DNA of 63,929 bases. It comes from Microcoleus sp. FACHB-DQ6 (lineage in GTDB: Bacteria; Cyanobacteriota; Cyanobacteriia; Cyanobacteriales; Microcoleaceae). The stretch covers positions 1 to 63,929 of the forward strand of contig JACJNV010000132.1 in assembly GCA_014695175.1 (NCBI GenBank). Direction: 5' to 3'. Within the stretch, counting starts at the first letter, position 1, and every line of letters begins with the position of its first letter. The notes beneath the pieces are model-generated. The model was not told the DNA's origin. It ran no database searches and saw only the letters and a list, made by a program, of their open reading frames with translations. Below are positions 9,183-16,715 of this stretch, piece by piece. The position numbers and the translations under genes are program-made.

Positions 9183-9471
9183 ATAAAAATATCGCTCTCA
9201 GTTACAAATATTGTTAAAATGTACAAGATGCAGCCTAAATTGTAAATTATTTACTTGAGCAATCGCAGCTTATACATAGTGCTGAGGCGCATCATTGCAG
9301 GCGTGCATTGAGTTTTTGCTGGTGCGTGAGGCGCTGAATTAATTTGCTCAATTTTTTGTGACAATTCTTAATCGCCGCGCCTCATACACCCTACAATATG
9401 GATTGTATATAATTTATTATATTTGATATTATAAGTAATAGCAGGAGATAATATTATATTTTTGCACTAAA
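9183..9471. promoter_or_regulatory. AT-rich region upstream of panB
   Basis: The last 80 bases before panB are almost pure A/T (TATAATTTATTATATTTGAT), consistent with a promoter, but no certain -35/-10 pair can be chosen. An AGGAGA at 9442-9447 lies 24 bases before the panB ATG, too far for an ordinary ribosome site. The rest of the gap holds no gene that I can see. Confidence 0.35.
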
Positions 9472-10248
9472 ATGTCAGTCACTACTCATCAATTAATTCA
9501 GTGGAAACAACAAGGGCGGTCAATTGTTGCCCTGACAGCTTATGATTATGCGATCGCCCAACTCATCGATCAAGCCGGCGTAGATATCATCCTAGTCGGC
9601 GATTCCCTCGCCATGACAGTCTTAGGCTACGAAACAACCCTACCCATAACCCTCGATGAAATGCTGCACCACGCTAAAGCAGTGCGTCGCGGAGTTAAAC
9701 AAGCATTAATTGTTGTCGATTTGCCGTTTTTGACTTACCAAGAAAGTCCCCAGCAAGCCATGCACTCGGCCGGGAGAGCTTTGAAAGAAACCGGCGCTCA
9801 AGCTGTAAAATTAGAAGGTGGATATCCAGCAATGGCCGCCACAGTTTCGCAGCTAACATCCGCCGGAATTCCGGTGATGGGACACGTCGGTTTAACTCCG
9901 CAGTCGGTACACCAACTCGGTTACAAAAAACAAGGAAAAACGGCCCAAGCAGCCGATCGCATCATAGCAGAGTCGATTGCCCTTCAAGAAGCAGGTGCCT
10001 TTGCGATCGTCTTAGAACACATTCCCGCAGACTTAGCCGCTCAAATTACCCAAAAACTAACTATTCCCACCATTGGTATCGGCGCCGGGCCGCACTGCGA
10101 CGGTCAAGTTTTAGTTACTTCCGATTTGTTGGGACTTTCCGAAAAACAGCCGCCTTTTGCGAAAGCTTACGCCAATTTGCGAGAAACAATTACCCAAGCT
10201 GTGAAAGATTATTCCCTTGAAGTTAGAGAAGCCAAATTTCCCGAATAG
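9472..10248 (+). CDS. panB: 3-methyl-2-oxobutanoate hydroxymethyltransferase
   Basis: PanB transfers a hydroxymethyl group from methylene-tetrahydrofolate to 2-oxoisovalerate to make ketopantoate, the first step of pantothenate and CoA synthesis. The 258 residues cover the whole family: '[15 protein letters not shown]' (metal-binding aspartate), 'VVDLPF' with the second metal aspartate, 'VKLEGG', '[15 protein letters not shown]-like' segment, '[10 protein letters not shown]' and '[15 protein letters not shown]'. The ATG at 9472 is the first possible start. The gene stands alone, convergent with the tatA-like gene. Confidence 0.97.
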   Translation: MSVTTHQLIQWKQQGRSIVALTAYDYAIAQLIDQAGVDIILVGDSLAMTVLGYETTLPITLDEMLHHAKAVRRGVKQALIVVDLPFLTYQESPQQAMHSAGRALKETGAQAVKLEGGYPAMAATVSQLTSAGIPVMGHVGLTPQSVHQLGYKKQGKTAQAADRIIAESIALQEAGAFAIVLEHIPADLAAQITQKLTIPTIGIGAGPHCDGQVLVTSDLLGLSEKQPPFAKAYANLRETITQAVKDYSLEVREAKFPE

Positions 10249-10254
10249 GTTCGT

Positions 10255-10302
10255 AGTGAGGACTTGAGTCCTTAAAAATGAGGACTAAAATTCTCACTAC
10301 AA
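10255..10302. terminator. Inverted repeat between convergent panB and tatA-like genes
   Basis: Arms GTAGTGAG (near 10252) and CTCACTAC (near 10292) enclose a second inverted pair, GGACT...AGTCC, in the 60-base gap between two convergent stops. It probably acts as a bidirectional terminator. The same motif type is frequent between cyanobacterial genes. Confidence 0.5.
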
Positions 10303-10309
10303 AGCTAAT

Positions 10310-10501
10310 TTACACTTTCGGCTGACCCTCTTCCTCTTTATCCTTCTCAACAGCTTCATCCTCAGATTGACCAACCCCTTCCTTAAAACTCCGCAGCGTT
10401 TTGCCCAAAGCATTTCCTAACTCAGGAATCTTCTTGGGGCCGAAAATTAGAATAGCCACCACCGCAACAATGCCCATTTCGGGCAATCCCAGACCAAACA
10501 T
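10310..10501 (-). CDS. tatA: Twin-arginine translocase subunit TatA/TatE family
   Basis: The 63-residue product has a short periplasmic N-terminus, one hydrophobic helix (about 5-20), the hinge 'FGPKKIPELG' (20-29), an amphipathic helix 'ALGKTLRSFKEGV' and an acidic tail rich in E and K. This is the canonical TatA/E build. TatA oligomers form the protein-conducting path for folded twin-arginine substrates in thylakoid and plasma membranes. No tatC or tatB is adjacent, which is normal in cyanobacteria. TatA and TatE cannot be told apart from sequence alone. Confidence 0.93.
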   Translation of the reverse strand: MFGLGLPEMGIVAVVAILIFGPKKIPELGNALGKTLRSFKEGVGQSEDEAVEKDKEEEGQPKV

Positions 10502-10629
10502 ACAAAATCTCCTGTAAAACTTGCTCGATCGTAAGTCAATCTACTGATATTGTTAAAGTATCTACCTTTTTTCCTGCATCCTGCAACAGTAGAATCAAGT
10601 TTTATTAAGCTATCCCCCGATAAATAAGA

Positions 10630-11367
10630 ATGTTAGAAACATCCAAGCCTTCTCTGCGCGACCAACAGCACCATCTCATCCGCGATTTAGCAGACCGGAT
10701 GGAAGCAGTATGGCACCGCTATCTCGACCTCGAACCCTACCACCTGCCCGCTGAGTTGGGATATATAGAAGGGCGCTTGGAAGGAGAAAAACTGATCGTG
10801 GAAAACCGCTGCTATCAAACGCCCCAGTTCCGCAAAATACACCTCGAACTCGCTAAAGTGGGGCCCTTGCTTGACATTCTGCACTGCGTGATGTTTCCCA
10901 GACCGAATTATGCTTTGCCGATGTTCGGTACGGATATCGTAGCAGGCAAAGGCCAAGTTAGCGCCGCGATCGCAGACCTTTCTCCCCTCAATCCCGATCG
11001 AACTTTGTCGGAAACCTACCGAACACAACTGGAAATTTTGCCGATAAAGCAATTTTCTTCTCCCCGCCAAATTCCCGAATGGGGGGATATTTTCTCAGAA
11101 TTTTGTCTGTTTGTGCGGCCAGAGTCGATCGAAGAAAACAGTCGGTTTTTGGATATTGTTGAATCCTACGTTGAAATTCACTGCAAACAGGCAGTCGCTT
11201 CCGAACCAGTCTCTGCCGCCGAAGCATCGGAAATTCTCGACGCTCAAATTTACTACTGCACCCAGCAGCAGCAAAACGACAAAACCCGCCGCGTACTCGA
11301 AAAAGCTTTCGGTCAAGATTGGGCCGAACATTACATGACCGAGGTGCTTTTTGATATCCCTAAATAG
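10630..11367 (+). CDS. pcyA: Phycocyanobilin:ferredoxin oxidoreductase
   Basis: PcyA reduces biliverdin IXalpha by four electrons from ferredoxin to phycocyanobilin, the chromophore of phycobilisomes and phytochromes. The 245 residues match the family in length. The segments 'LEPYHLPAELGYIEGRLEG', 'CYQTPQFRKIHLELAKVG', 'VMFPRPNYALPMFGTDIV' and the C-terminal 'FGQDWAEHYMTEVLFD' are highly typical; the biliverdin-proximal His and Asp lie in the 'PNYALPMFGTDIV' region. It is a single gene between the tatA-like gene and the ABC exporter operon. Confidence 0.97.
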   Translation: MLETSKPSLRDQQHHLIRDLADRMEAVWHRYLDLEPYHLPAELGYIEGRLEGEKLIVENRCYQTPQFRKIHLELAKVGPLLDILHCVMFPRPNYALPMFGTDIVAGKGQVSAAIADLSPLNPDRTLSETYRTQLEILPIKQFSSPRQIPEWGDIFSEFCLFVRPESIEENSRFLDIVESYVEIHCKQAVASEPVSAAEASEILDAQIYYCTQQQQNDKTRRVLEKAFGQDWAEHYMTEVLFDIPK

Positions 11368-11438
11368 CTGAAATTGGTTTACAATACTTCACAGTGGGTG
11401 AAAAAAACTTAATCAGGAAATCACCTACTTTATAAGTC

Positions 11439-13082
11439 ATGGGAAAGGAATCACCGGTCAAGGATAAATCATTTTTAAAACCCCCAGGACGAGGAATCAT
11501 CGGTTTAGCGATCGCCGCCACGGTAGTTACCACAGGAGTCGGTTTTTGGCAAGTATCTCAAATTAGAAAAGCCGAAGAGTTAAAGGCGGCGGCGGCGGCG
11601 GCGGCTGCAACTCCCGCCGCCACCCGCAACAGCGTCACAGCTTTGGGTAGGTTGACTCCGCAGGGGGAAGTTATCAAATTGTCAGCCCCTTCGGCGTCGG
11701 AGGGAGCAAGAATTGAAAAGTTGCAGGTGGAAGAGGGCGATCGAGTCAGTCAAGGACAAATCATAGCAGTTCTCGATACGCGCGATCGGCTCCAAGCAAT
11801 CCTCCAACAAGCTGACAAAGAAGTCAAAGTCAAACAAGCAGAATTAGCGAAAATTCAAGCAGGCGCAAAAACAGGCGTTGTCGGCGCTCAAAAAGCAGAA
11901 GTTGCCAAGTTTGAAGCACAAGTGCAAAGAGAAACCGAAGGCGAAGCAGCCAATATCGCCCGCTTAGAAGCTCAACTGCGAAGAGAAACCGAAGCCGAAC
12001 AAGCTAACGTCGCCAAATTCGAGGCACAACTTCAAAGAGAAACCGAAGCCGAACAAGCTAATCTTGCCAAATTGGAGGCACAACTCGAAAGAGAAACAGA
12101 GGTGCAGCAATCCAAATTGGCTAGGTTAGAAGCTCAATTGCGCGGCGAAATTGCCTCTCAAAACGCTACAGTCGATCGGCTAAAAGCCGAATTAACCAAC
12201 GCCGAAGCCGAGGAACAACGCAATAAAGAACTCTCCGAAACAGGCGCAATTTCTGCTTCCGCCTACGACACCAAACGCTTAGCAGTAGAGACGGCTCGCC
12301 AGAGAGTCAGAGAAGCGCAAGCTGTATTAGAAAAAACAGTGCAAACACTGCAAGAGCAAATAGTCGAAACTCAAGCAACAATCAAACAAACAGTAGAAAC
12401 TGGCAAGCAGGAAATCAATCAATCCCGAGCCAATCTCAGACGCAAGTTAGAAACAGGCAGGCAGGAAATTAACCAAGCCCGAGCAACCTTAAATCAAAAG
12501 ATAGAAACTGGTAGAGAACAAATTAATCAAGCCGAAGCAATACTAAAACAAAAAGCAGAAACCGGCCAAGAACAAATCAATCAAGCCAAAGCAAATCTAG
12601 ACCAAATTGCCGAAGTACGTCCCGAAGACGTGCAAGCCGCCCAAGCCGCCGTCGAAAGTGCGATCGCCACCAGACAAAAAGCTCAAGTAGACTTAAACTT
12701 AAGCTACGTCAAAGCACCCGTATCCGGCTACATCCTCAAAGTTCACAGCCGACAAGGAGAAAGTGTCAACACTCCAGATGGCATCGTAGAACTAGGCGGC
12801 ACCGACCAAATGTACGCCATAGCAGAAGTTTACGAAACCGACATCGCCAAAGTGCGAAACGGCCAGCGCGCAACAGTCACCAGCCCGGTTTTTGCAGGCA
12901 CTTTGGAAGGAACAGTCGCTCGCATCGGCAAACAAATCGGCAAAAAAGATGTCCTCAATACAGACCCCGCAGCCGACACCGACGCGAGAGTTATCGAAGT
13001 AAGAATTCGCCTCGATCCGGAATCGAGCAAGAAAGTTGCAACTCTAACAAACTTGCAGGTTGAAGTTAAAATAGATATCTAA
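11439..13082 (+). CDS. DevB/HlyD-type periplasmic adaptor of an ABC exporter
   Basis: The 547-residue protein has one N-terminal membrane segment (about 24-42), a lipoyl/barrel half 'LGRLTPQGEVIKL' with 'VEEGDRVSQGQIIAVLDTRD', a very long coiled coil (about 115-405), and the closing lipoyl half 'VKAPVSGYILKVHSRQGE'. This is a membrane fusion protein joining an inner-membrane ABC transporter to an outer-membrane channel, and the gene order (adaptor, permease, ATPase) is that of devBCA. The coiled coil is built of about 18-residue repeats, such as 'LEAQLRRETEAEQANVAKF' in one arm and 'TGRQEINQARATLNQK' in the other, making it longer than usual adaptors. In heterocyst formers the homologue exports glycolipids; the substrate here is unknown. 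Confidence 0.88.
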   Translation: MGKESPVKDKSFLKPPGRGIIGLAIAATVVTTGVGFWQVSQIRKAEELKAAAAAAAATPAATRNSVTALGRLTPQGEVIKLSAPSASEGARIEKLQVEEGDRVSQGQIIAVLDTRDRLQAILQQADKEVKVKQAELAKIQAGAKTGVVGAQKAEVAKFEAQVQRETEGEAANIARLEAQLRRETEAEQANVAKFEAQLQRETEAEQANLAKLEAQLERETEVQQSKLARLEAQLRGEIASQNATVDRLKAELTNAEAEEQRNKELSETGAISASAYDTKRLAVETARQRVREAQAVLEKTVQTLQEQIVETQATIKQTVETGKQEINQSRANLRRKLETGRQEINQARATLNQKIETGREQINQAEAILKQKAETGQEQINQAKANLDQIAEVRPEDVQAAQAAVESAIATRQKAQVDLNLSYVKAPVSGYILKVHSRQGESVNTPDGIVELGGTDQMYAIAEVYETDIAKVRNGQRATVTSPVFAGTLEGTVARIGKQIGKKDVLNTDPAADTDARVIEVRIRLDPESSKKVATLTNLQVEVKIDI

Positions 13083-13268
13083 ATTTTACGTTAACAGGAC
13101 TTACGCATGGGGACTCAAGCAACCGGGTATTTTACCGATATTAAGAGTTTTAATAAAATATAAGGGAAAAAAGAACAGGTTTCTCAACACCCGTGCTTAA
13201 GTCCTAAAATTCTTCACTCCCAAATTCTAAATCTAAAATCTAAAATCTAAAATCTAAAATAGACTCTT
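13083..13268. other. Gap between adaptor and permease genes with short tandem repeats
   Basis: The gap contains 'GGACTTACGCA' and 'AGGTTTCTCAACACCCGTGC', matching a repeat type common in Oscillatoriales, then five copies of an AATCTAA-type seven-base unit at 13224-13260. No gene is present. The devBCA-type genes are therefore not tightly packed but keep the same direction. Confidence 0.5.
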
Positions 13269-14429
13269 ATGGCCAAAATACCACTAGCTTGGGCACAGTT
13301 AACCCGCGAAAAAATGCGCTTAGTAATCGCGCTAGCCGGCATTGGATTTGCCGACTTGCTAATGTTTATGCAGTTCGGATTTAGAGACGCGCTATTTGAA
13401 AGCTCCATCACCTTTCACTCGAAGTTAAAAGGGGATATTTTTATCACCAGCACCCAGTCTACGGCTTTAATAGCTATGAAAAGCTTTCCCCAGCGTCGCT
13501 TGTATCAAGCCTTGAGCTTTAACGGCGTTACATCAATCAGTCCCGTATATTTAGGCTTTGGATTGTGGAAAAACCCCGACCCCAACCAGCGCAATACCCG
13601 TCAATTGATGGTAATCGGTTTTGACCCCGCTCATCCCATCTTTGATATGCCTGAAATCCAAAATAATTTGGACAAAATCAAAATTTCGGATGTGGTTTTA
13701 TTTGACCAAGCTTCCCGCCCGGAGTTTGGGCCAGTAGCAGAAGATTTCAAACAGGGAAAAGTTGTTGAAACTGAAGTTGACAATCGCCGCGTTAGGGTAG
13801 ATGGTTTATTTACTATAGGGGCCTCTTTCGGTGCCGACGGAAATCTTGTCACCAGCGATTTGAACTTTATGCGGATTTTTTCGACGCGGAGAACAAGAGG
13901 TTTAATCGATATAGGTATTGTTCACTTGCAGCCGGGAACAGATGTTAAGGCTGTTGTTGATAAAATGAGGGCAACTTTGCCGAATGATGTGAGAATTTAT
14001 TCTAAAGAAGAGTTTGTAGATTTTGAAAAAAAATATTGGCAGGAAAGTACCTCAATCGGATTTGTTTTCACTCTCGGCGCGGCAATGGGATTTATCGTTG
14101 GGATAGTGATTGTTTATCAAATTCTTTATACTGATGTTACCGATCATTTGCCGGAATACGCTACGCTAAAGGCGATGGGATATAGGGACATTTACTTTTT
14201 GGGTGTGGTGTTTCAAGAGGCTTTGATTTTGGCAATTCTTGGCTATTTGCCTGGGTTTGGAGTTTCTTTGGTGCTGTACAATTTAGGGAGAAGTGCTACG
14301 AGTTTGCCGATGTATATGACTTTGGCGAAAGCTATGACTGTTTTTATTATGACAGTTGTCATGTGTTCTGTGTCGGGGGCGATCGCAGTTAGGAAGTTGC
14401 AGGCGGCTGACCCGGCGGATATTTTTTAA
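13269..14429 (+). CDS. DevC-type ABC exporter permease
   Basis: The 386-residue FtsX/MacB-fold permease has an N-terminal membrane helix (about 18-38), a large extracytoplasmic domain (about 40-265) and three C-terminal helices (about 265-370), ending 'AADPADIF', the typical tail of DevC proteins. It lies between the adaptor and ATPase genes of a tripartite efflux system. Residues 'TREKMRLVIALAGIGFADLLMFMQFGFRDALFE' span the first helix region and are close to the known DevC family pattern. Confidence 0.9.
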   Translation: MAKIPLAWAQLTREKMRLVIALAGIGFADLLMFMQFGFRDALFESSITFHSKLKGDIFITSTQSTALIAMKSFPQRRLYQALSFNGVTSISPVYLGFGLWKNPDPNQRNTRQLMVIGFDPAHPIFDMPEIQNNLDKIKISDVVLFDQASRPEFGPVAEDFKQGKVVETEVDNRRVRVDGLFTIGASFGADGNLVTSDLNFMRIFSTRRTRGLIDIGIVHLQPGTDVKAVVDKMRATLPNDVRIYSKEEFVDFEKKYWQESTSIGFVFTLGAAMGFIVGIVIVYQILYTDVTDHLPEYATLKAMGYRDIYFLGVVFQEALILAILGYLPGFGVSLVLYNLGRSATSLPMYMTLAKAMTVFIMTVVMCSVSGAIAVRKLQAADPADIF

Positions 14430-14522
14430 GGAAGGGACGACACGGATTTTGACACGGATACACGGATAGAAGAAGGAAGAATTATGAAATCAAAAATCAC
14501 AAATCAAAAATAACAAATAACC

Positions 14523-15245
14523 ATGAATACTTTACCAGTTGTCTCAATTAAAAATCTCAATCATTCTTTCGGCGAAGGACAACTTCGCAAACAGACGTTA
14601 TTTGATATCAACCTCGACATTTATCCGGGCGAAATCGTGCTGATGACAGGGCCTTCGGGGTCTGGTAAAACAACATTGTTAACCTTGATTGGAGCTTTGC
14701 GATCGATCCAAGAAGGTAGTCTTAAAATTCTAGGCCAAGAATTGCGGGGAACCGGGAAAAATAAATTAGTTAAAGTCCGCCGCGACATCGGCTATATTTT
14801 CCAAGCTCACAATTTGCTCAAATGCTTGACCGCTAGGCAAAATGTGCAAATGTCTTTAGAACTGCACAGTCATCTTTCTCCCCAAGAAACTAATGATAGA
14901 ATAGAGGGAATGCTGCAAGCTGTAGGCTTGGGAGAAAGAATAGATTATTACCCGGACAGTCTTTCTGGCGGCCAGAAACAAAGAGTTGCGATCGCCCGGG
15001 CGTTAGTCAGCCAGCCGAAATTAGTATTAGCAGACGAACCCACAGCAGCACTAGACAGTAAATCAGGTCGAGATGTGGTAGAAATTATGCGAGGTTTGGC
15101 CAAAGAACAGCAATGCACTATTTTGCTTGTCACCCACGACAACCGCATTTTAGACATAGCCGATCGCATTATTCACATGGAAGACGGCTACCTCGCACAA
15201 GACACATCAACCAGGGTGGCAACCAGCGTTCTTTCGGGAAAATAA
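14523..15245 (+). CDS. DevA-type ABC exporter ATP-binding subunit
   Basis: The 240-residue nucleotide-binding subunit carries Walker A 'GPSGSGKTTLL' (about 43-53), the Q-loop 'GYIFQAHNLL', the signature 'LSGGQKQRVAIARAL', Walker B 'LVLADEPTAALD' and the switch His in 'LLVTHD'. It belongs to the LolD/MacB group and should energise the DevB/DevC-like proteins encoded just upstream. All catalytic motifs are intact. The whole unit is probably a three-gene operon with loose spacing. Confidence 0.94.
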   Translation: MNTLPVVSIKNLNHSFGEGQLRKQTLFDINLDIYPGEIVLMTGPSGSGKTTLLTLIGALRSIQEGSLKILGQELRGTGKNKLVKVRRDIGYIFQAHNLLKCLTARQNVQMSLELHSHLSPQETNDRIEGMLQAVGLGERIDYYPDSLSGGQKQRVAIARALVSQPKLVLADEPTAALDSKSGRDVVEIMRGLAKEQQCTILLVTHDNRILDIADRIIHMEDGYLAQDTSTRVATSVLSGK

Positions 15246-15262
15246 TATTAACCCACCTACAC

Positions 15263-16174
15263 TTATTTCCGAGAAACGGGACGCTTTCCTCCTACCTTAG
15301 CAGGACTTTTTGTCCCACCTTTGGCTGGACTTTTAGAACTACTTTTGCCACTTTTTTGACCCTTAGCTCCTACCAATTGGCCCTCAGTGGCATTTGCAGG
15401 TCTGCCGGCAGGCGTTCTCGTAGTCCTAAACGTAACATTCACCCCTTCATTCGACTGTTCCAGCACCAACATCGGCGTCGGCTTGGCTTTTTGATCCCAC
15501 TCAATATGAACGATGCGACCTTGAATTGTGGGCTGCCAACTGTCGTGGTCGTCTGAAGGACTCAGATAAGTTTCCAAACAGTCAATAATTTGATTAATTG
15601 TCGCTGATGTTGCCTGAGTCGGCAGTTTCATCAACTTAATTTGAATCCGAAACAGCACGCGTTTTTCTATTTTTATTGCCGGATCGCCAGTTTCGTATTC
15701 GATATCAAACATCGAATCCACTTGCCTGCCGCTGCCCGCATTCCCATTTTTATCTCCCACTGCCCCCTGAGTCGGACGCAGGGCAATACTAATTTTTTCT
15801 TTAACTTTTACCTTGATCTGGTTCACAATGGCAAAGTGAAAGACTTCTTCCGCCATCCGCATTCTCAGGTAGTCTAAATTAAAGTCTCGCGAATGGATAA
15901 GGTCGGGATTCTTTTCCATCTTTAACATGGTTTCCAGAGCCATTTTGTATTTTTTCTGGAGTTCTCGATTTCTAAACTCCTCAAATTTGAGCTTTTTGCT
16001 CAAATCGTCGAGTTTTAGCTTGGTAAACACTGCTAAACCGATAAGCAATAATAACAGTAATCCCGACGCTCCCATGAAGAGTTGGTCTGAGGATGGATCT
16101 CCGGGTTTAGCCTGTTTAGGTTTGGGAGAGGCTACTGCCAACCTTGGTTCTACAAGGATTATTTGGGTTGACAT
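15263..16174 (-). CDS. Membrane-anchored protein with lysine/serine-rich basic tail, function unknown
   Basis: I do not recognise the family. The 303 residues have a proline/lysine-rich N-terminus, one hydrophobic segment (about 34-51, 'GASGLLLLLLIGLAVF'), a charged coiled-coil stretch (about 52-90), a mixed alpha/beta middle domain (about 95-240) and a strongly basic tail (about 265-303) with 'SSSKSPAKGG' and 'TKSPAKVGG'. The tail resembles histone-H1-like SPKK/SPAK repeats that bind DNA or RNA. It is convergent with the ABC exporter operon, with 17 bases between stops. It is likely conserved in cyanobacteria, but I cannot verify this. Confidence 0.7.
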   Translation of the reverse strand: MSTQIILVEPRLAVASPKPKQAKPGDPSSDQLFMGASGLLLLLLIGLAVFTKLKLDDLSKKLKFEEFRNRELQKKYKMALETMLKMEKNPDLIHSRDFNLDYLRMRMAEEVFHFAIVNQIKVKVKEKISIALRPTQGAVGDKNGNAGSGRQVDSMFDIEYETGDPAIKIEKRVLFRIQIKLMKLPTQATSATINQIIDCLETYLSPSDDHDSWQPTIQGRIVHIEWDQKAKPTPMLVLEQSNEGVNVTFRTTRTPAGRPANATEGQLVGAKGQKSGKSSSKSPAKGGTKSPAKVGGKRPVSRK

Positions 16175-16715
16175 GGGCTTTTAAAGGGTAAAATTTGACG
16201 CTAGATTTATACAAAACTCCAGAGTAGAGCTGGTAGTGCAACTGGATCAACCAACATTGACATCATTCCACCATCATCTTGGTACAACTGGATTTCTGCA
16301 ACTGGAGCACGCACCCTCTAATTAATACTTTATCTTTAACTGCAAGCAGGTTTCCGAAATATCCGAAAATCCCGCGCTGGCACTGGCAAATAGAAACGGT
16401 GAATTGTCTGTAATATATTATACCAATATATCTAAAAAAAATGTTGGTTCGGCGGTCTCCGTTTCTAGAAAAATAAAAAGAAATACACATAAATTAATAG
16501 TAACTCTGGGAGCCAGGAGCGGAAAACATCAAGGAGAACAGCCGACGATCGCCCGGACGATCGAGGGGCGGACGTTGGGAGAGTGCTAATTCCTACTGTT
16601 GGCTGACTCCCGCCGTGCAAGCCCACCGGGCGGCTTGCTGTGAGAGTCTGGCTATGGTGCGCTCGAACAACGTCTCCTTAGCTAAGATTACAGCTAATAC
16701 CACCAATATTCGATC
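16175..16715. other. 541-base gap upstream of dnaX with a GC-rich hairpin
   Basis: The left part is AT-rich, with no convincing gene. From about 16500 to 16690 the sequence becomes GC-rich and contains inverted pairs, including GCAAGCC...GGCTTGC (about 16618-16639) and CGATCGCCCGGACGATCG (about 16546-16563). This could be the structured leader of dnaX or a small RNA. I could not match it to 6S, SRP, RNase P or tmRNA. Confidence 0.35.

Noticed and set aside
11439-15245. devBCA as evidence for heterocyst formation
   Set aside because: Homologous exporters occur in non-heterocystous cyanobacteria; nothing else here indicates heterocysts.
16500-16700. GC-rich structured stretch considered as 6S, SRP or RNase P RNA
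   Set aside because: None of the conserved core sequences of these RNAs (for example GAGGAAAGTCC of RNase P) is present.
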